A stretch of DNA of 64,000 nt from Toxorhynchites rutilus septentrionalis (GCF_029784135.1 NC_073744.1:18509441-18573440), one strand, 5' to 3'; positions 37,901 to 52,900 are shown, counted from the stretch's first letter. Program-made: numbers and translations. The notes: generated by a model from the sequence alone, not told the origin.

Positions 37901-40900
37901 ATATAAATATATATACAAATATAAAATGAATTATATCACATCCACTATTCGAGGAAGTTAATGATATTTATATTTTCTAGCATCAATCCAAATGCAGTAA
38001 TCCTAATTATTATTATGGCCGCAATGAAAGACATGAAAAACAACAAGAAAAACTCGAACTTTTGTGAACTATTGCAGTATTACTTCAGCCATTCCATGCC
38101 AAACTGATCTAGTGAGTTTCAGATTTTCGTGAAAATTGGTAGCTTGGTTTCGTTGTGGTAAAACATTGAACCTGTATTATTTTTTTGGGTGATTCCATTT
38201 TTTTTAACTTTTCCCAAAAATTACTTTTATCAAAAACTCATAACTTTTGAACCACTAAACCGATTCAGATGATTGACACATCAAATTGAAGTTAATTAGC
38301 TAGTCTTTTTTGGAAAAATATCAAACTTGCAAGAAATTTGAATTTTGTGTTCGTAATTAATGATTGTTTCCATTTTTTTATTGTTTACATGGTTTCGGCA
38401 CCAAAGGTGCTATAATTTTCTATATTTTTCCTTGAAAACTGAGGATTTTTTATACATTTACATTTTTTACTCAAAAAGCAGATGTGTTCGTTTTTTCTTT
38501 TTGGAGTTATAATTTTAACCGAGATGATCGATATATCAAATTATAGCCAAAGAGCTAGAATTTTTTGGGAAAATATTGCACATGCTTTTGGGACAAAGGG
38601 TATATATAAAGATCAAATACGATCAATAATTAAGAAAACAAAATTATTTTTTTTGCAAGTGCAGTATTTTATCAAAAAAGACTAGCTAACTGGCCAATTT
38701 GATATGTCGATCACCTGAATCAGTTTAGTAGTTCAAAAGATATGAATTTGTGCAAAAAGTTATTTGAAATGGAATGGGTTGTAATATTTTGCGAAAAGGA
38801 ACAAAACTTCCCATTTTACACGAAAATCTTAGAACAACTATATCGGTTTGGCATAAAATATATATAACACTAAAAAAATATAGTTTGTGGTCATTTCTCC
38901 GGCAACTAAATAGCTGAATACTAGAAACTAATTGATGTTAACGTTTCATTACCTTTTAAATTCTAAATACAATACCAACAGAGGGTATTTAAAAAAAAGA
39001 CGGGTGGGTAATGTCAGTGACATAACCGGAGTGACGTAGGACAAAGGGGACAGCTTTTGCTAAATATATATTTTAAATATATTGTTTTATTTTCTTCTCC
39101 TACGTGAATTCCTACCTATCTACCTGAAAAATGGATTAGTTTACTGTTTACTCTTTATGAACATGTTGGGGGTTCTGAAAAGAACCATTGGTGTTGTGTT
39201 TTTGCGTTTTTTTACAAACTTGATTCTTGATTTTTTTCTTAAGGCTTTGTACTTATTAAATGTTCAACGTCGGGCATCTTTCGGCGTATACACATATCGT
39301 ACAATCAAAATGATGGCTGTGATAGGGACTGCACAGGTGGTCATCAGCTCGTTCACTATCATATATTTCACTATTGAGCACATTACCGTACATTAAGCTG
39401 TGGTTTCGGAGACGAATGAATTGTAAGATTTGTAGTCTCCGCAAACAAAGTAAATAAAAATGAAAAAGAACTGAGATTTTGGAGACGAACTCTACGATCT
39501 GTCGAGAAATAAACGAGCTATAAGCGTTCTGAAAAACCAACAGTAAATACAGGGACGGATGACCTTCGGATTAAAGTCCTTTAAAATAAGAACAGAGCAG
39601 CAGGAAATACATAGCTCATCGTGTTGCTCCTTAGTTATTTCTCTATGCAATGCAGATGTAACGTCAGTCAATTTTCAACATCAGTTATCATCAGTTATCT
39701 CTATAATCGCTGTTAGGTATACTGGCACCAATCCGTTCGGCCTAGTTACCCTTGCGGAGCAATCAGTGAATGAGACCAACAGGGAACTGGAGACCTGCAC
39801 GGTTCGAGTGAGACTTTGCCTTTCCCTTAACATGTCCTCCTTTGTTACGTCCACACGTCCACGTTGCTGCTTGTTTTCTTTTTATGATGTGATGCGATGC
39901 GATGTTAAACGATGCCGTACAACCACACTGGTTTACGGTTTGAAAGAAAATGAGATATTTTTTTGGGATCCGCGCGTTTTATACTCTAGCGGTACACGCT
40001 CACAGGATAGAGACAAATCGGCAGACTCAGCCAGAGGGGCGAGTCCAACGAGACGAACGAATGAGCGTTAAAAGGCAGCGATGGCAAAAAAATACATTCA
40101 TTACGATTTGTTCGCTCGTTGGATTCACATGCAGGCTAAAAAGGGTCCTTTTCAGGATCACAAAATTATCTTCAATCTAAAGAGTTTATTTTTTTTTGTT
40201 ATCACTCGATATCCCCATCTTGTTCGGCTAAAGCTTTCTGTTTAGCGATTGCGTTTGCCACTCGCCACAGCTTTCACAGTTGGAAAATTTCTTCGCATCC
40301 AGCTTGTGACATATTGTACAGTAAATTACATTCAATGGCACGTCGCATTACCACCACTCAGTGTCGGATTGGAGGTAATTTTAACCTGTAATTGAACATT
40401 TGCGATGACAGTGGTACAGTGTCGACTTTCAATGTGGGGTCATAATTTGGACCCCGAACTCTATGTTTACAAAAATGTCCAACTAAATATGTCGCATCAC
40501 AGGTCCGTCCAATTAACTAAATGTCGAGATAAGTGTAAATTACTGTACTTTCAATCTAGAAGCGATTTAAGAATTGGTGAAAATCAATAACCTCAGAACA
40601 ACTGCCAAATTCACATACTCATCATATCCTGGCAAACAAATTATGAAAAAATCAATTTGTGTTTTATTATTATTTTGGATATTATTTTAGAAAGCATTGA
40701 ACTGTGTTTCGTAAACTCTTTTTTGAAAGGTTTAATGGCCCTGATAAGCGCCTTGTTTTATGGAATGGTTCCAATTTAGAAAACTTTGTACTCGTGGTTT
40801 TGGAAAAAAACCATTTCGAACGCCCTCGATGCCGCCTTGTTCTGGATTTGCCACCAAAGCAGATTGTATAAAGAACAAACTTTTTTCTTCTAGTACCAGC

Positions 40901-43900
40901 TGCCGTTTTGCGATTGCGTTTGCCACTCGCCACTCGCTGCAACTGCCTGTTGTTGTCTTGATGTTCACCGAACCGAATGTGTTCTGTTCCGAATGAGGGT
41001 TTTCTTATCGTCGCGAGCAGCTTTGCCAGCTAACTCGATCACTTCGGCGGCCGAAACTATATAACGCCGGCTAGGTGGACTGGTGCACTGGTACTAACGC
41101 GCTCGGCCTAGCTACCCTTGCTACCCTACCCTTGGAATTCCAGATCAACACGGTTCGAGCGGGATTTTGCCTTTCCCTTCACTTTTCCTCCTTTACCATG
41201 TCCAGACATGGCTGCTTGGGTTGGTTTGTTGATGTGTTGTGATGCGAACCGATGTGGTGTACGGTTTGAATGAGAATGATCGTTACGGCAGCGGAGCGGC
41301 GATTTTTAAGCTGACTGGCTGGCTCGAGAATTACGCATGTGTGAGACTGCGACCAATGTTTCGTTCATTTTTTTTTCTTTTTCCTTTCCAATCGTGCTTC
41401 ATTCTATTTCGCTGCTGCTCTGGTTGCCCGTTTTGGTCGGTACGATTTGAGGAGCACAAAATGGACCAATCAAAAATGGGCACATAGTGCATTTGGACAA
41501 TACTTGATATTTCACAATTATTTAATTCTTTATCTCAAGAAAAATGAAATGTTATTCGTTATGATAGATGCGTAGATATATTTCCTATCAATTGATGCAA
41601 AAACCTTTGCGATCTATTGAGAAATGCTTGAGTTATAAGCGTTCCAAATCTTGCATTTTTTCCTACTTGTTCAGTGCCTAGATTTCCATTTCACCCCCTA
41701 TATCTTCCGGTTAGACGTAGTCCTACGTCAAAATAAACGGCTTTTACGAGGTGTGTTCGAAACTGAAAGAAATTAAATTCATCATATTTGTTTTTTAAGC
41801 GTACATACATTACCTAGTCGTATTGTATCATTCAATTTATTTCGATAAGAATGCTTGAACAAATTTCAACTGATGCTCTTACCACATTTTAATTTTTTTA
41901 TTCAATGTCCAGTTTCTATGGCGAAGCTTCATTCGTAAATTACACATTTGTCATCATTGGTGGAATACGATCATGAATGTTGTTATGAATAGCAGAGCAA
42001 GTTATGATTACAATACATATGGGTATATTTTGATAATGCAAATATTAACAACATTATACATAAACCGATAAAAATGCATTATAATATTTGTCTACAGCAC
42101 TTCCAGCGTATATATATATATTTTATTCAATTTTCAGTTCGTAATTATTTCTATTCCATTCGCCGTGTTTATCATGATGATGCTAACATTAATAACATTT
42201 TATACGAACCTCCCACCTTATATATGACGTCTCCCACCGTTTTAGAGACATCTTAACATTATGTTCAATTTTTAGAGCGTAAACCATCTGTCAATTTTTT
42301 CACTGTTTACATTTTCTTGCCACAAATCGTTGCCACTTTTTTCTCTCATGTTCCACTTCTCTTCTCTGGTAGAAAGTTAATTTACTTTCACAGATTTATT
42401 TCAGAAGTGTGCTTATTTCATCTGGAAATCTTGAAGCTTTTTGAGGCGTTGGCAGTAGCAACAACAATTTTTGAAGTGGCTCGTATGTTGTGTTATAATA
42501 TGAGCTCCATCAGAGCTCGAGTTTTTGAAGCGAACAAAAACGAACAGAACGATTTTATATACATAGACTCTTTTCCTATCATTTAAAAAGAATTTCAAAA
42601 AAAGAAAAGATAAAGTAGGAAGCATGTACTGATATCTATAGATCCTAACTTGACAAAGGATGAGGAGTAAAAGGTCGAAATTTTTCAGAGATTTCGGAAC
42701 GCCTGAATCTTCGATATAAATGATGACATTGAGATAAAAAATACAGCATTTCAAGCTACAAATTTCTAGTGTGTGATGTGTATATGTGTTGTAGATAAAA
42801 TACTTTGCAAGAAAAGATAAAGCGTTTATATGTTTTCAAAGTTTCTCTAAATTTTGAGAATATATGCTTAAAAGCAATCCAATCAACATGATTATTTCGC
42901 GTCCATTTGATTCATAGAGAGTTTCAGTAGAACTATTTACTACAGAGGTATTCTCTATCGAATGAAAAATTATCCTTTGATTTCGAATTAAGAATATTTC
43001 ATGAAATAATGAACGCACAGCAAATCGATGGTCAAATCTACTCATCGCAATCTTGGAAATATTTAATACATGGTCCAGTTGATGCTTTGACGAATGCATT
43101 ATTTTATAACAGAGTTACAGCGTTTCAAAGATCACTCAAAACATTTTCGACATTTTGCCACAGGAAATGTCGGTTCATTCACACAATAAATTCACTTTTA
43201 GTCATCAGCGCAATAGAAACCTTTTCCGCCATAGTTTCAAGGGTCAAGGGTCTTCGTAGCCTAATTGGTTGCGTGTCCGCTACTAAGCGAACGATCATGA
43301 GCTAATAACTCAGGGCCCCTCAACTGACCATCTTTGTGTGTTATTCTAGCTACTACGTCCACGCAACAATCATCATGTGTCGGTAATCCCAGTCCCTTAC
43401 CGCTCACATTACGATCTGCTGCATCGGTAATTGGTGCTAATTCTAACACAGCAATGGAAGCCTCATATCAGCAGTCCCGTTGTGAACAGTCCAACTGTGA
43501 ACATTCGAACAATAGGAATATTCTAACGCCGAAAAAGGCGGCATGTGTTGTGTATCGATAGAATTGGAATATTCTTAGGCCTAAACAGCTACTGTGTTAT
43601 ACATAAAAAAAAACAAATGTTTATCGATGTATAGGAATCTTAAGCCAAAATAATATACAACAATAGTTATCTTAACATAAAAATGTATACGAATAAATTC
43701 GGCTCTGTGACAGCTGAATTGCTAAATGAGCCTAATAAACGGATGGGATAAAAAAAATAGTTTCAAAGAGTACTAATACCTTATTAAAAATATTTTCAAT
43801 ATCTATATATATTTTTTTAATTTTTCAACTGCTTATTGACCATCCTGCATTGAGTGGCTAGATAGCTTCCAAAATGCTCGTGGGAAAAAAACACCAGAAA

Positions 43901-46900
43901 ACTCACGACTCAATAATTTTTTACTAATCTTGCGCGATAAATTATTTGTATTGCTCTTTAGTTTTCCTCCACTTAAATCCTTATTAAAACGTCACAGTTT
44001 ACCAGAGAACAATTCAACGCCAAATTAATCTTCCGTTGCCCCGATCCTCCCCATTTTATTGAAATTTTGTTCATTTTTTCCAAAAATGGCCCTGAAGTCT
44101 GTTGAAACATTTTTTTTGAGAAATTCATTAACCTTCTATTATTATTTTTTATAAATGTTCAAACTATTGAGAAAACTTTCTCATAAATTGAATAAAATAT
44201 CGAAAACTATTATATCTGTTTAAAATAATATTATATGTAGGTTATTAGGTAGCTGATCCGAAAAATTTGAAGAGATAGGGGATCATAAAAAATCTTCCAC
44301 GCTGATGATCAAATCTTAACTACGAAAGAATTGTTGAACTTTTCCTTGAGACCGGATTTTTGCCCTAAAATGATTGAACTGAAAAATCTAAAAGTGCGCA
44401 CGATGCTTTCATTTGAGGAAAATTTGCATAAAATTACGTTGTGAATACATTTAAATTAGTGGAAGATAACAAGAAGGATAATAGTGTGGTGTCAAGGAAG
44501 GAACTGTAGAGTGGTTGGAGAGCTTCAATTTGGCTGATAGAAACAATCCAGTTTATCGTGCATTTTTGGAAAATTAATTAAAAACACAAAATTTGAAGTT
44601 GGTTCCTTACATTTAAAAGTTGAACCTGGGTTCTATTGATTTGAAAGTTTTACAATTGCATTCTATGCAAAATTATCTTATCTTTCAAATGTAATGTATA
44701 ATTATTCTAAGGAGCGTACTTTCTAAATTAGAGTCAGTTCAAGACATAAAATTAGACTTAACAAAAATTCAACAATGTCCTAGTTGAGAATTGACTACAT
44801 GCGTAGGATTTTTTCATCAAATATGATCCTCTATCACCTCCTGAAATATTCTATAATTTGTCAGAACACTGGCTCAATTGTTTTAAGTTGACGACTAGTG
44901 ATGCATAGACAATCTCCTGCAAATTTAAATATTTATTCCTAGAAATTAATGGAATGAAAATACTTTGGAAAAAGAATTTACACGCAATTCTGTATGAAAA
45001 ACTATACAGACGTTATTATCATATATTGTTCTCGAGATATAACAAACCGTATAGAAAATTATATTTGATAAAAATCATTTACGCATATCATGGAATCTCA
45101 ACCATTATGGAATCGTTTATTTTTTATAGTTTTGGCTATGAGGGCTATGCATACCCCGTAACTATAAAAGTTCGATCATAGGTAATAGTTGGTCATTCAC
45201 AATTTACGTGAGATATTTTTATAATACAGATTACACTGAAGAAGATCCATGATATGAGAGAAAATATATGAACGATTGACTGGGCAGCACTCTCAGGCTT
45301 CTCAATCCGTTTATTGATAAATACGGAGAGTAAATTCTTCCTGTCCACGTGGACTCAGTCTATACCCCCTCCCCCCTCTCCGTGGACAAGAGTGGACATT
45401 TTCTTACCCCTTACCCCCCATAAAGTTGTCCACATGGTATGTGGACAGCCCCTTTTGTTTCCCTGCTTTGCGACGGGACAGTTTGCCTTTTCGGTTGCGC
45501 GTTGCTGTTTTGTGCTTTTAGTTGCATGTCGAAACGTGTTGCTGTTAGAAATCATGTCATGCAAACACTTAGAAAAACTTAGAGCATTTGATGAGAGGAA
45601 GGGAATGATTTCAGAAGTAAATAATTGAGACGCAAATATGCTTTTTCGCACTGAAATGCATATAAACAATCGAAAAAAAAATTAAATGGACGATAAATTC
45701 GTCAAGTATGCTTCTTTTCATATACCGCACAAAAAAACATCGCACAAAAAAAAACGCACAAGAACAGGTTTTACTATACACTTATGTCAACGCATCACGC
45801 GCTGGTTATCGAAGAATGTTAAAAATAAGTGCAAATGGTGTCGTGTACCCATAAATGTCGCAACGTTATCATCTGCGCTGCGGTTTATTGAATCAATTTT
45901 CACCCCGAAATATTTCCATTATTGACTTCGTTGAGACACCATAAAAGTCGTCACTATCACTGTCTGTTTTTTTAGTTAGGAGAGCGCCTAGCACTCGCGC
46001 TTTCTAATAATCTTTCTGATCGTTACTAAACTACTGACATTTTCGCCCACCAATGGCTTTCGCTTCATGTTGTTCGCCGAAATGAAACTGATATTTATTA
46101 GCCGATTCCAGCAACATTTTATGTTTGCCATTCCTTCGACCCTGAGGAGACGGTGGTATCTCCCGCGGGATTGTCCCTCCAATGTTTACCTTACTTGTTT
46201 GTTCAAATGACAAAATAACACTCATTCTCGTCGAATCATAACATCACGGGGTGGTGGCGGCGGCGGCCAACCCACTACCTATAACTTGTTGATGGTGATT
46301 ACATCCTTTTGTTTGTTTGTTTGTTTGCTTTCTTTTGCGCCACAGGACCAATGTCGTGATGAACTACACCGAAATCGAGGGTAAGGTACGCGAGGCAACC
46401 AACGACGAGCCCTGGGGACCGACCGGACCGCTCATGCAGGAACTGGCACACGCTACCTTCACCTACGAACACTTCCCCGAGGCGATGTCGATGCTTTGGA
46501 AGCGAATGCTGCAGGACAACAAGACCAACTGGAGGCGAACGTATAAGGTGAGAGAGGGCGCGCGCGCGGCGGGAATAATGGCACATAACTGACTAAACAA
46601 AGTCGTCGACCCACGTGCGACGCGGCGGGATGATATGTCTGTCATTGATGCCCAAGTGTATTTTGGTCTAGGCGTGTGGTTTTTGCAGCCATTCCATGCC
46701 AAATAAATTTCCACGAAATTCTGAGAATCCTTTTATATCGTTCTCTGATTTTCGTGGGAATTGGTAATTTTTTTCCTTATCGCAAAATATTAGACCCTTT
46801 TTTTTAATTTTTTCATTTCAATTTTCCGAAAATCAATTTTTTCCCTCTTTTTTTTTTTTCCAAAAATGACTTTTCAAAAATTTGATTTTGAAACATTTGA

Positions 46901-49900
46901 ATAATTGGATCGATCAAGATTATCTATATCTGTAAAAATGGATTTCTGTCTGTCTGTATGTCTGTCTATCTGTCTGTCTGATTCTTATGGACTCGAAAAC
47001 TACTGAACCGATCGACAAAACACAAATTTCTGCATAACGCGAGAACTAATCAAGCAAATGGAGCCAAATTTGGGATGTGAGGGGTTTTTGGTACGAGAAA
47101 TGTTTCTACGATGGTATGACACCCCTTCCTGCTCTGGCAAGGAGAAGGGGTCCCATAAAAATAATGCACATATTTCAACCAAACATGACAATTGAAAATT
47201 TTCGGAAAACTCTGGGAAAATTCGAAAAAAATCAATTCGCATGTATTCTACAATTATGCGGGCGCTACACGATTCGTCCAACGTTTTACTCGAATGTTGG
47301 ACTCAAACATTTGACTCGATGAATCGACAAATGTTGTGACGAATGTACTGCTAGACGGTGAAGTGAATGTTCGATTCAATGTAATCGGTCCAAACAATCG
47401 GCGAGTATTTGGATCGAATGTTTATTGTTTTTATTTACCATCAAAAACGTTAGGAAACTTGATAACTTGATGACGATGCGAGTATTGAAATTAATGCCGT
47501 AGCAATTGTACTGATATCGGGCTGTAAATTAAAAATGCTTGAAATCAACATTATTAAACTGCAATATTTTGCCGAATATTTTGAATTTTATGAATCAATT
47601 TCATAGTTCCCTCATCTAAAACTTGTAATCAAACCAATCTGTCAAAGATATATTCGGACGAATCGTGTAGCGGTGTATCGAATGTCATCGAGTGTCGAAT
47701 CAACGAATGACAAAAATCCTTTGGCTCGTGCCACTCGCGTTGGAAGGTAATCCACAACGAACGGATTACCTTTCAACGCAAATATTCGACACTCGACATT
47801 GGAGGTTCGTAGCTCGTCAGTCGACTACACGATGCGTCGAATCATCGAGCGTCCAGCATTCGAGGGTGTTCGTAGCATCGTGTAGCGCTGGCTTTACATT
47901 ATGACAAGCGTTGTTAATCCATTTGGTATTTGCGGTAACGAAATTGGTCTTCGTTCGAAAGTAGAAATGGATTTTAATGTGATAAAACGCACCCCGATAT
48001 CGTCTCCTATCTATATAAATAAAAATGGATCGCCGAATGCGTTGATAAGAGCAAAACTCGAGAAAAGAATTGTCCGATTTAGGACTGTATTTATTCTATC
48101 ATATTTTCTGTATCAAACATTTATTCCATGTAACAGAGAAACATGTTATTTGCAAGTGGATGAAAAATCTTGCACGAGAATTGTGTCTGAAAATATTGTA
48201 ATGTCGAGTTTTGGTAGAAGAACTGAACTTTTCAAGTAAAAAATAATTTTAAAGGGAAGATTAGAAGATCAATCAATGAACAGTTCTGCGATTGGAGCCA
48301 TGAACGTGCGCTTAGTAAGAAAACGTGGATGTGATAACGAAAAACAAATTTTGGGCAGGACGAAGTTTGAAATCTTCATTCTATAGTAGATGATAGTGCG
48401 TATTCGTTTTTGTGAAAAAGTTCGAGAGCTGTTTTTAGAAATTCGATTAGATGAAAAATTGCTTGTGGGGCAAAATGTGCGCAGAGGCTGTGGGGCAGAA
48501 CCACTCAAAAAAATTATAAAATGTTTTCAACCAAATTTTGAACGGGACCCACAAGAAGAAAACAGCTTTGAAGAAATGAACTTCAGAAATGCTCGAAATG
48601 GCCCAACAGAGACTTCGGGAGGGCGTCTCGAAGCGTCGGATTGCGACAGACCTCGGTATTTCTGAATCAGCCCTGAGGAAGAGGCTGTTTTTTGTAGGAG
48701 CATTGTACCACTGCGACCATTAGTTTGATCTATTGTAGTGCAAGGAGGAAGAGGCTCATATCAGTAAGTGATTTATTATTTGAATCTTCTTTTGTTGACA
48801 TTTCTACTTCTGCGGGGATGTGCTAGCGAGCACCTTCATGAGGTTCATGAGGAAACATCGTCTGTCTCTTCGAACCCCACAATAGTGTTCCAAGGTAAAG
48901 CATTTGAATCCTCAGAATCGAAATTCAAGATGAGGAAGAAAGCTAAACACTTGCTTTAAAAAATTAAAAATGAATTTCAAATGAAAAATGTTTTTGTTTT
49001 CTCCATGCATTCAATTTAATAACAGTTATGTTTCGTTTATGTTTATGCTTTCGCAATGAACTTCAAATAAATATTATTTTTTTCATCAATGAGTTTCAAA
49101 TAAATCAGGTGAAACTTGATTTGTTAATAAAAAAAATCTGTTTAAAATGTTGGACATCTCCCAAAAATTTCCACGTGGTATGTGATTATAATATCTCTAG
49201 GTGCTAAGAATCAACCAGCACATAACAAAATCATGCTCGACCATACCAACCACCCTTCTCCACCCAGAAAACATCATACAACACCCCCCTCCACCCCACT
49301 GGATGGTACCTCCACACTCTAGTAATAACCTTCTCCCGTTGGTAATGATAGAGCATTTATTTTTGTTACGAGTTATCTAAGAAGTCCAACTCAATAAGTG
49401 CGCACTTTTGCCCCCACAAATGAAACACAAATTTCTGCATAACTCAAGAACTATTCAAGCAAATAGAACCATAACAATACATATTTCTGTGGTGGTTTGG
49501 CACTCCTCCCCCTCCCTAAGAGGGAGAATCAATCAGGCAATCAATCAGGCAAACGGAACCAAATTTGACATGTGAAGGTTTTTTTTTTTGGTAGAAGGAG
49601 GGGGGGGGGGTTTAACTCGAGCAAATTGAACCAAAATTTGCATATGGAGGTTTTAGGGAGCAATAAATGTTTCTGTGGTGATTCGACACACCTACCTTTT
49701 TTTAAGGGCAATGGGGCTGCCATACAAATGAAACACAAACTTCTGTATAACTCGATAACCAATCAAGCAAATGGAGCCAAATTAGGGATGCGAGAGTTTT
49801 TCGGTACGAGAAATATTTCCCTCCCTCCTCTGGAAAGGAGAGGGGGTCCCATAAAAACATTACATACATTTCAATCAAACATGACAATTGAAAATTTTCG

Positions 49901-52900
49901 GAAAACTCTGAAGGAAAATGGGAAAATTCGAAAAATTGAATTCCCATGTGTTCTACAATTACACAGTGACAAGCGTTGTTAGTCCATTTGATGTTTGCGC
50001 TAACGAAATTGATTTTTGTTCGAAAGTAGAATTGGATTTTGATGTGATATCTTCTATCTATACAAATAAAAATGGATCATCGAATGTGTTGTTAAGAGCA
50101 ACACTCGAGAAAGGAATTATCCGATTTAGGTTCGTCTTTATTCTATCATATATTTTTTTGCAAGAGGTTGAACGAAAAATCTGTCTGAAAGTAATCTGAT
50201 ATTATAATGACGAGTTTTGGTAGAAGTACTAAGAATTTTATAGTAAAAGGTAATTTTAAAGGATAGCTCAGAAGATCAATCAATGAACCGTTCTGCGATT
50301 GGACCCATGAACGTGCGCTTAATAAGAAAACGTGAATGTGATACAGACCCGTTCGATTTTGGCACGCTGCAGCAATCTATGAGTAACAATTTCAGAGATG
50401 AGACATTCAAATATGTTGAAATGTTTGCCTCAAAAATGCTAGATGGCACGGTGAAAACCTCAGAAGCAGCCATTTGTAGTTTCCAACGTCCTTAAGAAAT
50501 AATTATTGAAAAACTAATTTTCTCTTTCTTATTTCATCTCTATTCAAATAATTGTTGTTTGCATTTTCAAATAATGCAAACTGTATCTCAATTCATGATA
50601 AACCACATTGTATTCGGAAATGCTTCGTCACGAGTTTATTCATCCAATCCAGCATTACGAATCTTTCTGAGGTGCAACATATCAGTCATCTCGAAGTGTT
50701 TTTCCTCAGCCCATTCGAATATCCGGGTCAGTTCTTGAGCGACTTGATGGGTTCGGGTCAATGCTGGACTCGGAAGTACGATGTCCACCAAAATCGAATC
50801 TTCGTCTCCTTGTTTATCCAAGGAATGTTTGTCATCTCCTTCTTCCTCTATGCCGTCGCACCCTTTGTCGTCCTTATTCAGTACCAGAGCGATAATTTTC
50901 GCGGCTGAGTATTCATCAACGCAACATTCTTCCACGGGGTATTCCGTTGTTTCAACTGTGTCGATGTCCATCTGGTAATTGAACGATATACGCAAAGGAA
51001 CGTCGTCTTCGTGCAGCAGTTCCAACTATCCAGCCTATATTTTTCCAAGATCGTTGAATCACTGTTTCGGAGACATCCATCCGTGCTTCATGCACCCAAA
51101 AAGGAAACGTCTTTAAGGTTGGTTTACTTAATGAGTTGCTTAAAGTCAGACTCATTGGTGATTTCAAGATTCAATTTGTCTCGGTATCTTGTTTTGATAA
51201 TTCGAATGACCTGTTGGTCCATGGGCTGTAGGACGTTTGGCGGTAGAAACTTTACCTCTATCAAGCCGTCATTCGAAATCAGCTCATGTTGGAAATGATG
51301 GGCCGTGTAATTGCTGAGACGAGACATGACAATAGGGGACCGATTCCGGATCCCTTTTTCTGTCAAACTCGAACCACTTGCAACTCGCCTTCTGATTGGC
51401 TGATGAGGAAAATAATTGACAAAGATAGATATACAAAAATGGGATTTCCAACATTTTCACAGTGTTGCCAAATATATTCAAAATTGAATAATATTTGCAT
51501 TCACATTTCAATTTAGCGATAATTTATATAATGGATTTTTGGTATATTTTCGTTTCTATTACGTCCGGTCTGCAGTTCCCGAAGAGAAGGAATCATTGCA
51601 TCGGAATTTCCACCCTACATCTTTTCGGGATTCTTTTATCATCTAGCATAGCATAATAGTAGCGACCTAGAAGAGAAGAGCATTCAATTATTTTCCGTAA
51701 AGCAGTTAGCAATAAAATTATAATCAAATAACAAATAACAACCAAGGCAGCAGAAAAAGTATTTAAAATCATATTGGAACCTGAATAAACCATACATACC
51801 TACAAAAAACCTGAATAAACGCTATGTTATAATTTGGGAATGTATTATTCTATCAATGTTTCAGTACTGTTAGTATTTGAACGATGTCAAAGTTAAATTA
51901 TAAGGCCTTATTTCCGTATACACTCCACGGTAAAAACGAAATGAATTGTATCCGCGATGACAACGATACGTTCTCTGGATACGAAATAAGCTTTTAACAA
52001 GTCTTACTACTCGGCCCGAAGGCACTTTTAAGTTTCTAAAACCTGAATGGAAATTTTATATTTATTTACTGGAAGCACGTCTTTCTTATCCTAACTTGAC
52101 CTGTTTTCTATACACTTTTCGACGTTCTTACTTATCTTCAGATACAATTTTTGTACGAGAATATTTTACCAAATGAAGAAAGCAAAGTTTTCCATTCACA
52201 TTGAACACTAATTTGATACGGAGAAGTAAATTTTCATTCATAATTTCTATTTGAAAAGTGTTCATTCTACCTGGAAACCCAACATTTTCTCTAACTCGTA
52301 AAACGAAATTTAATGGCGTGTCGTTCATTTTGTTTTCATCGTGAAGTATGGTGAGGCCCGTAATCTCTTGATAAATAAAATGAACTTTGAATTTAATTCA
52401 TGTGTTTCAACATATTTTACTCCTACTATCATATCTACGTTTTCTAGTTTTCTTTATCTCTTTATCTTTTATCTTTTCGGTATTAAAAAAAATGGTGCAG
52501 CTCACATGTTTTTCATGGGAAAATAATTTTCCGAAATTTTATAACATTTGGCAACCTTCACATCTCGCTTCCCTGTTATCTAGCACTTGGTCGAAGAAAA
52601 TTCAGAATGAAGAGTAAGAAGCCAGTTGTCACGTCTTGTCTTAGTGTAATTGTCAAGAAGGAGGACGGCCTTTGGTTCGATTCCCACTCTACTGGAAAAT
52701 TTTCGAATATTTGGTACAAAAGACTCGTGAAACCACTTCTGAAATATGCCGCGAGTCGTCCATGCATTTTTCGAGGCGACATATTCAACAGGAATTTGAA
52801 CATTTTTGAAAGCCCTATGGGTTCTTAGTTTTTCCAATTATAAACATCGGCAATTTGTGAGTACCCGTAGCATTTGCGCATAGCATAATGGTTATTCTAT

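Noticed and set aside
41239..41487. Plus-strand frame with VVYGL resembling the end of histone H4
   Set aside because: The match is five residues. The same DNA is explained better as the 5' leader of the H2A pseudogene on the other strand.
36676..45452. A single 8.8-kb element bounded by the left end at 36676 and right end at 45452
   Set aside because: The two ends are in correct orientation, but no matching 3-bp target duplication was visible and intervening repeats are unrelated. They are reported as separate ends.
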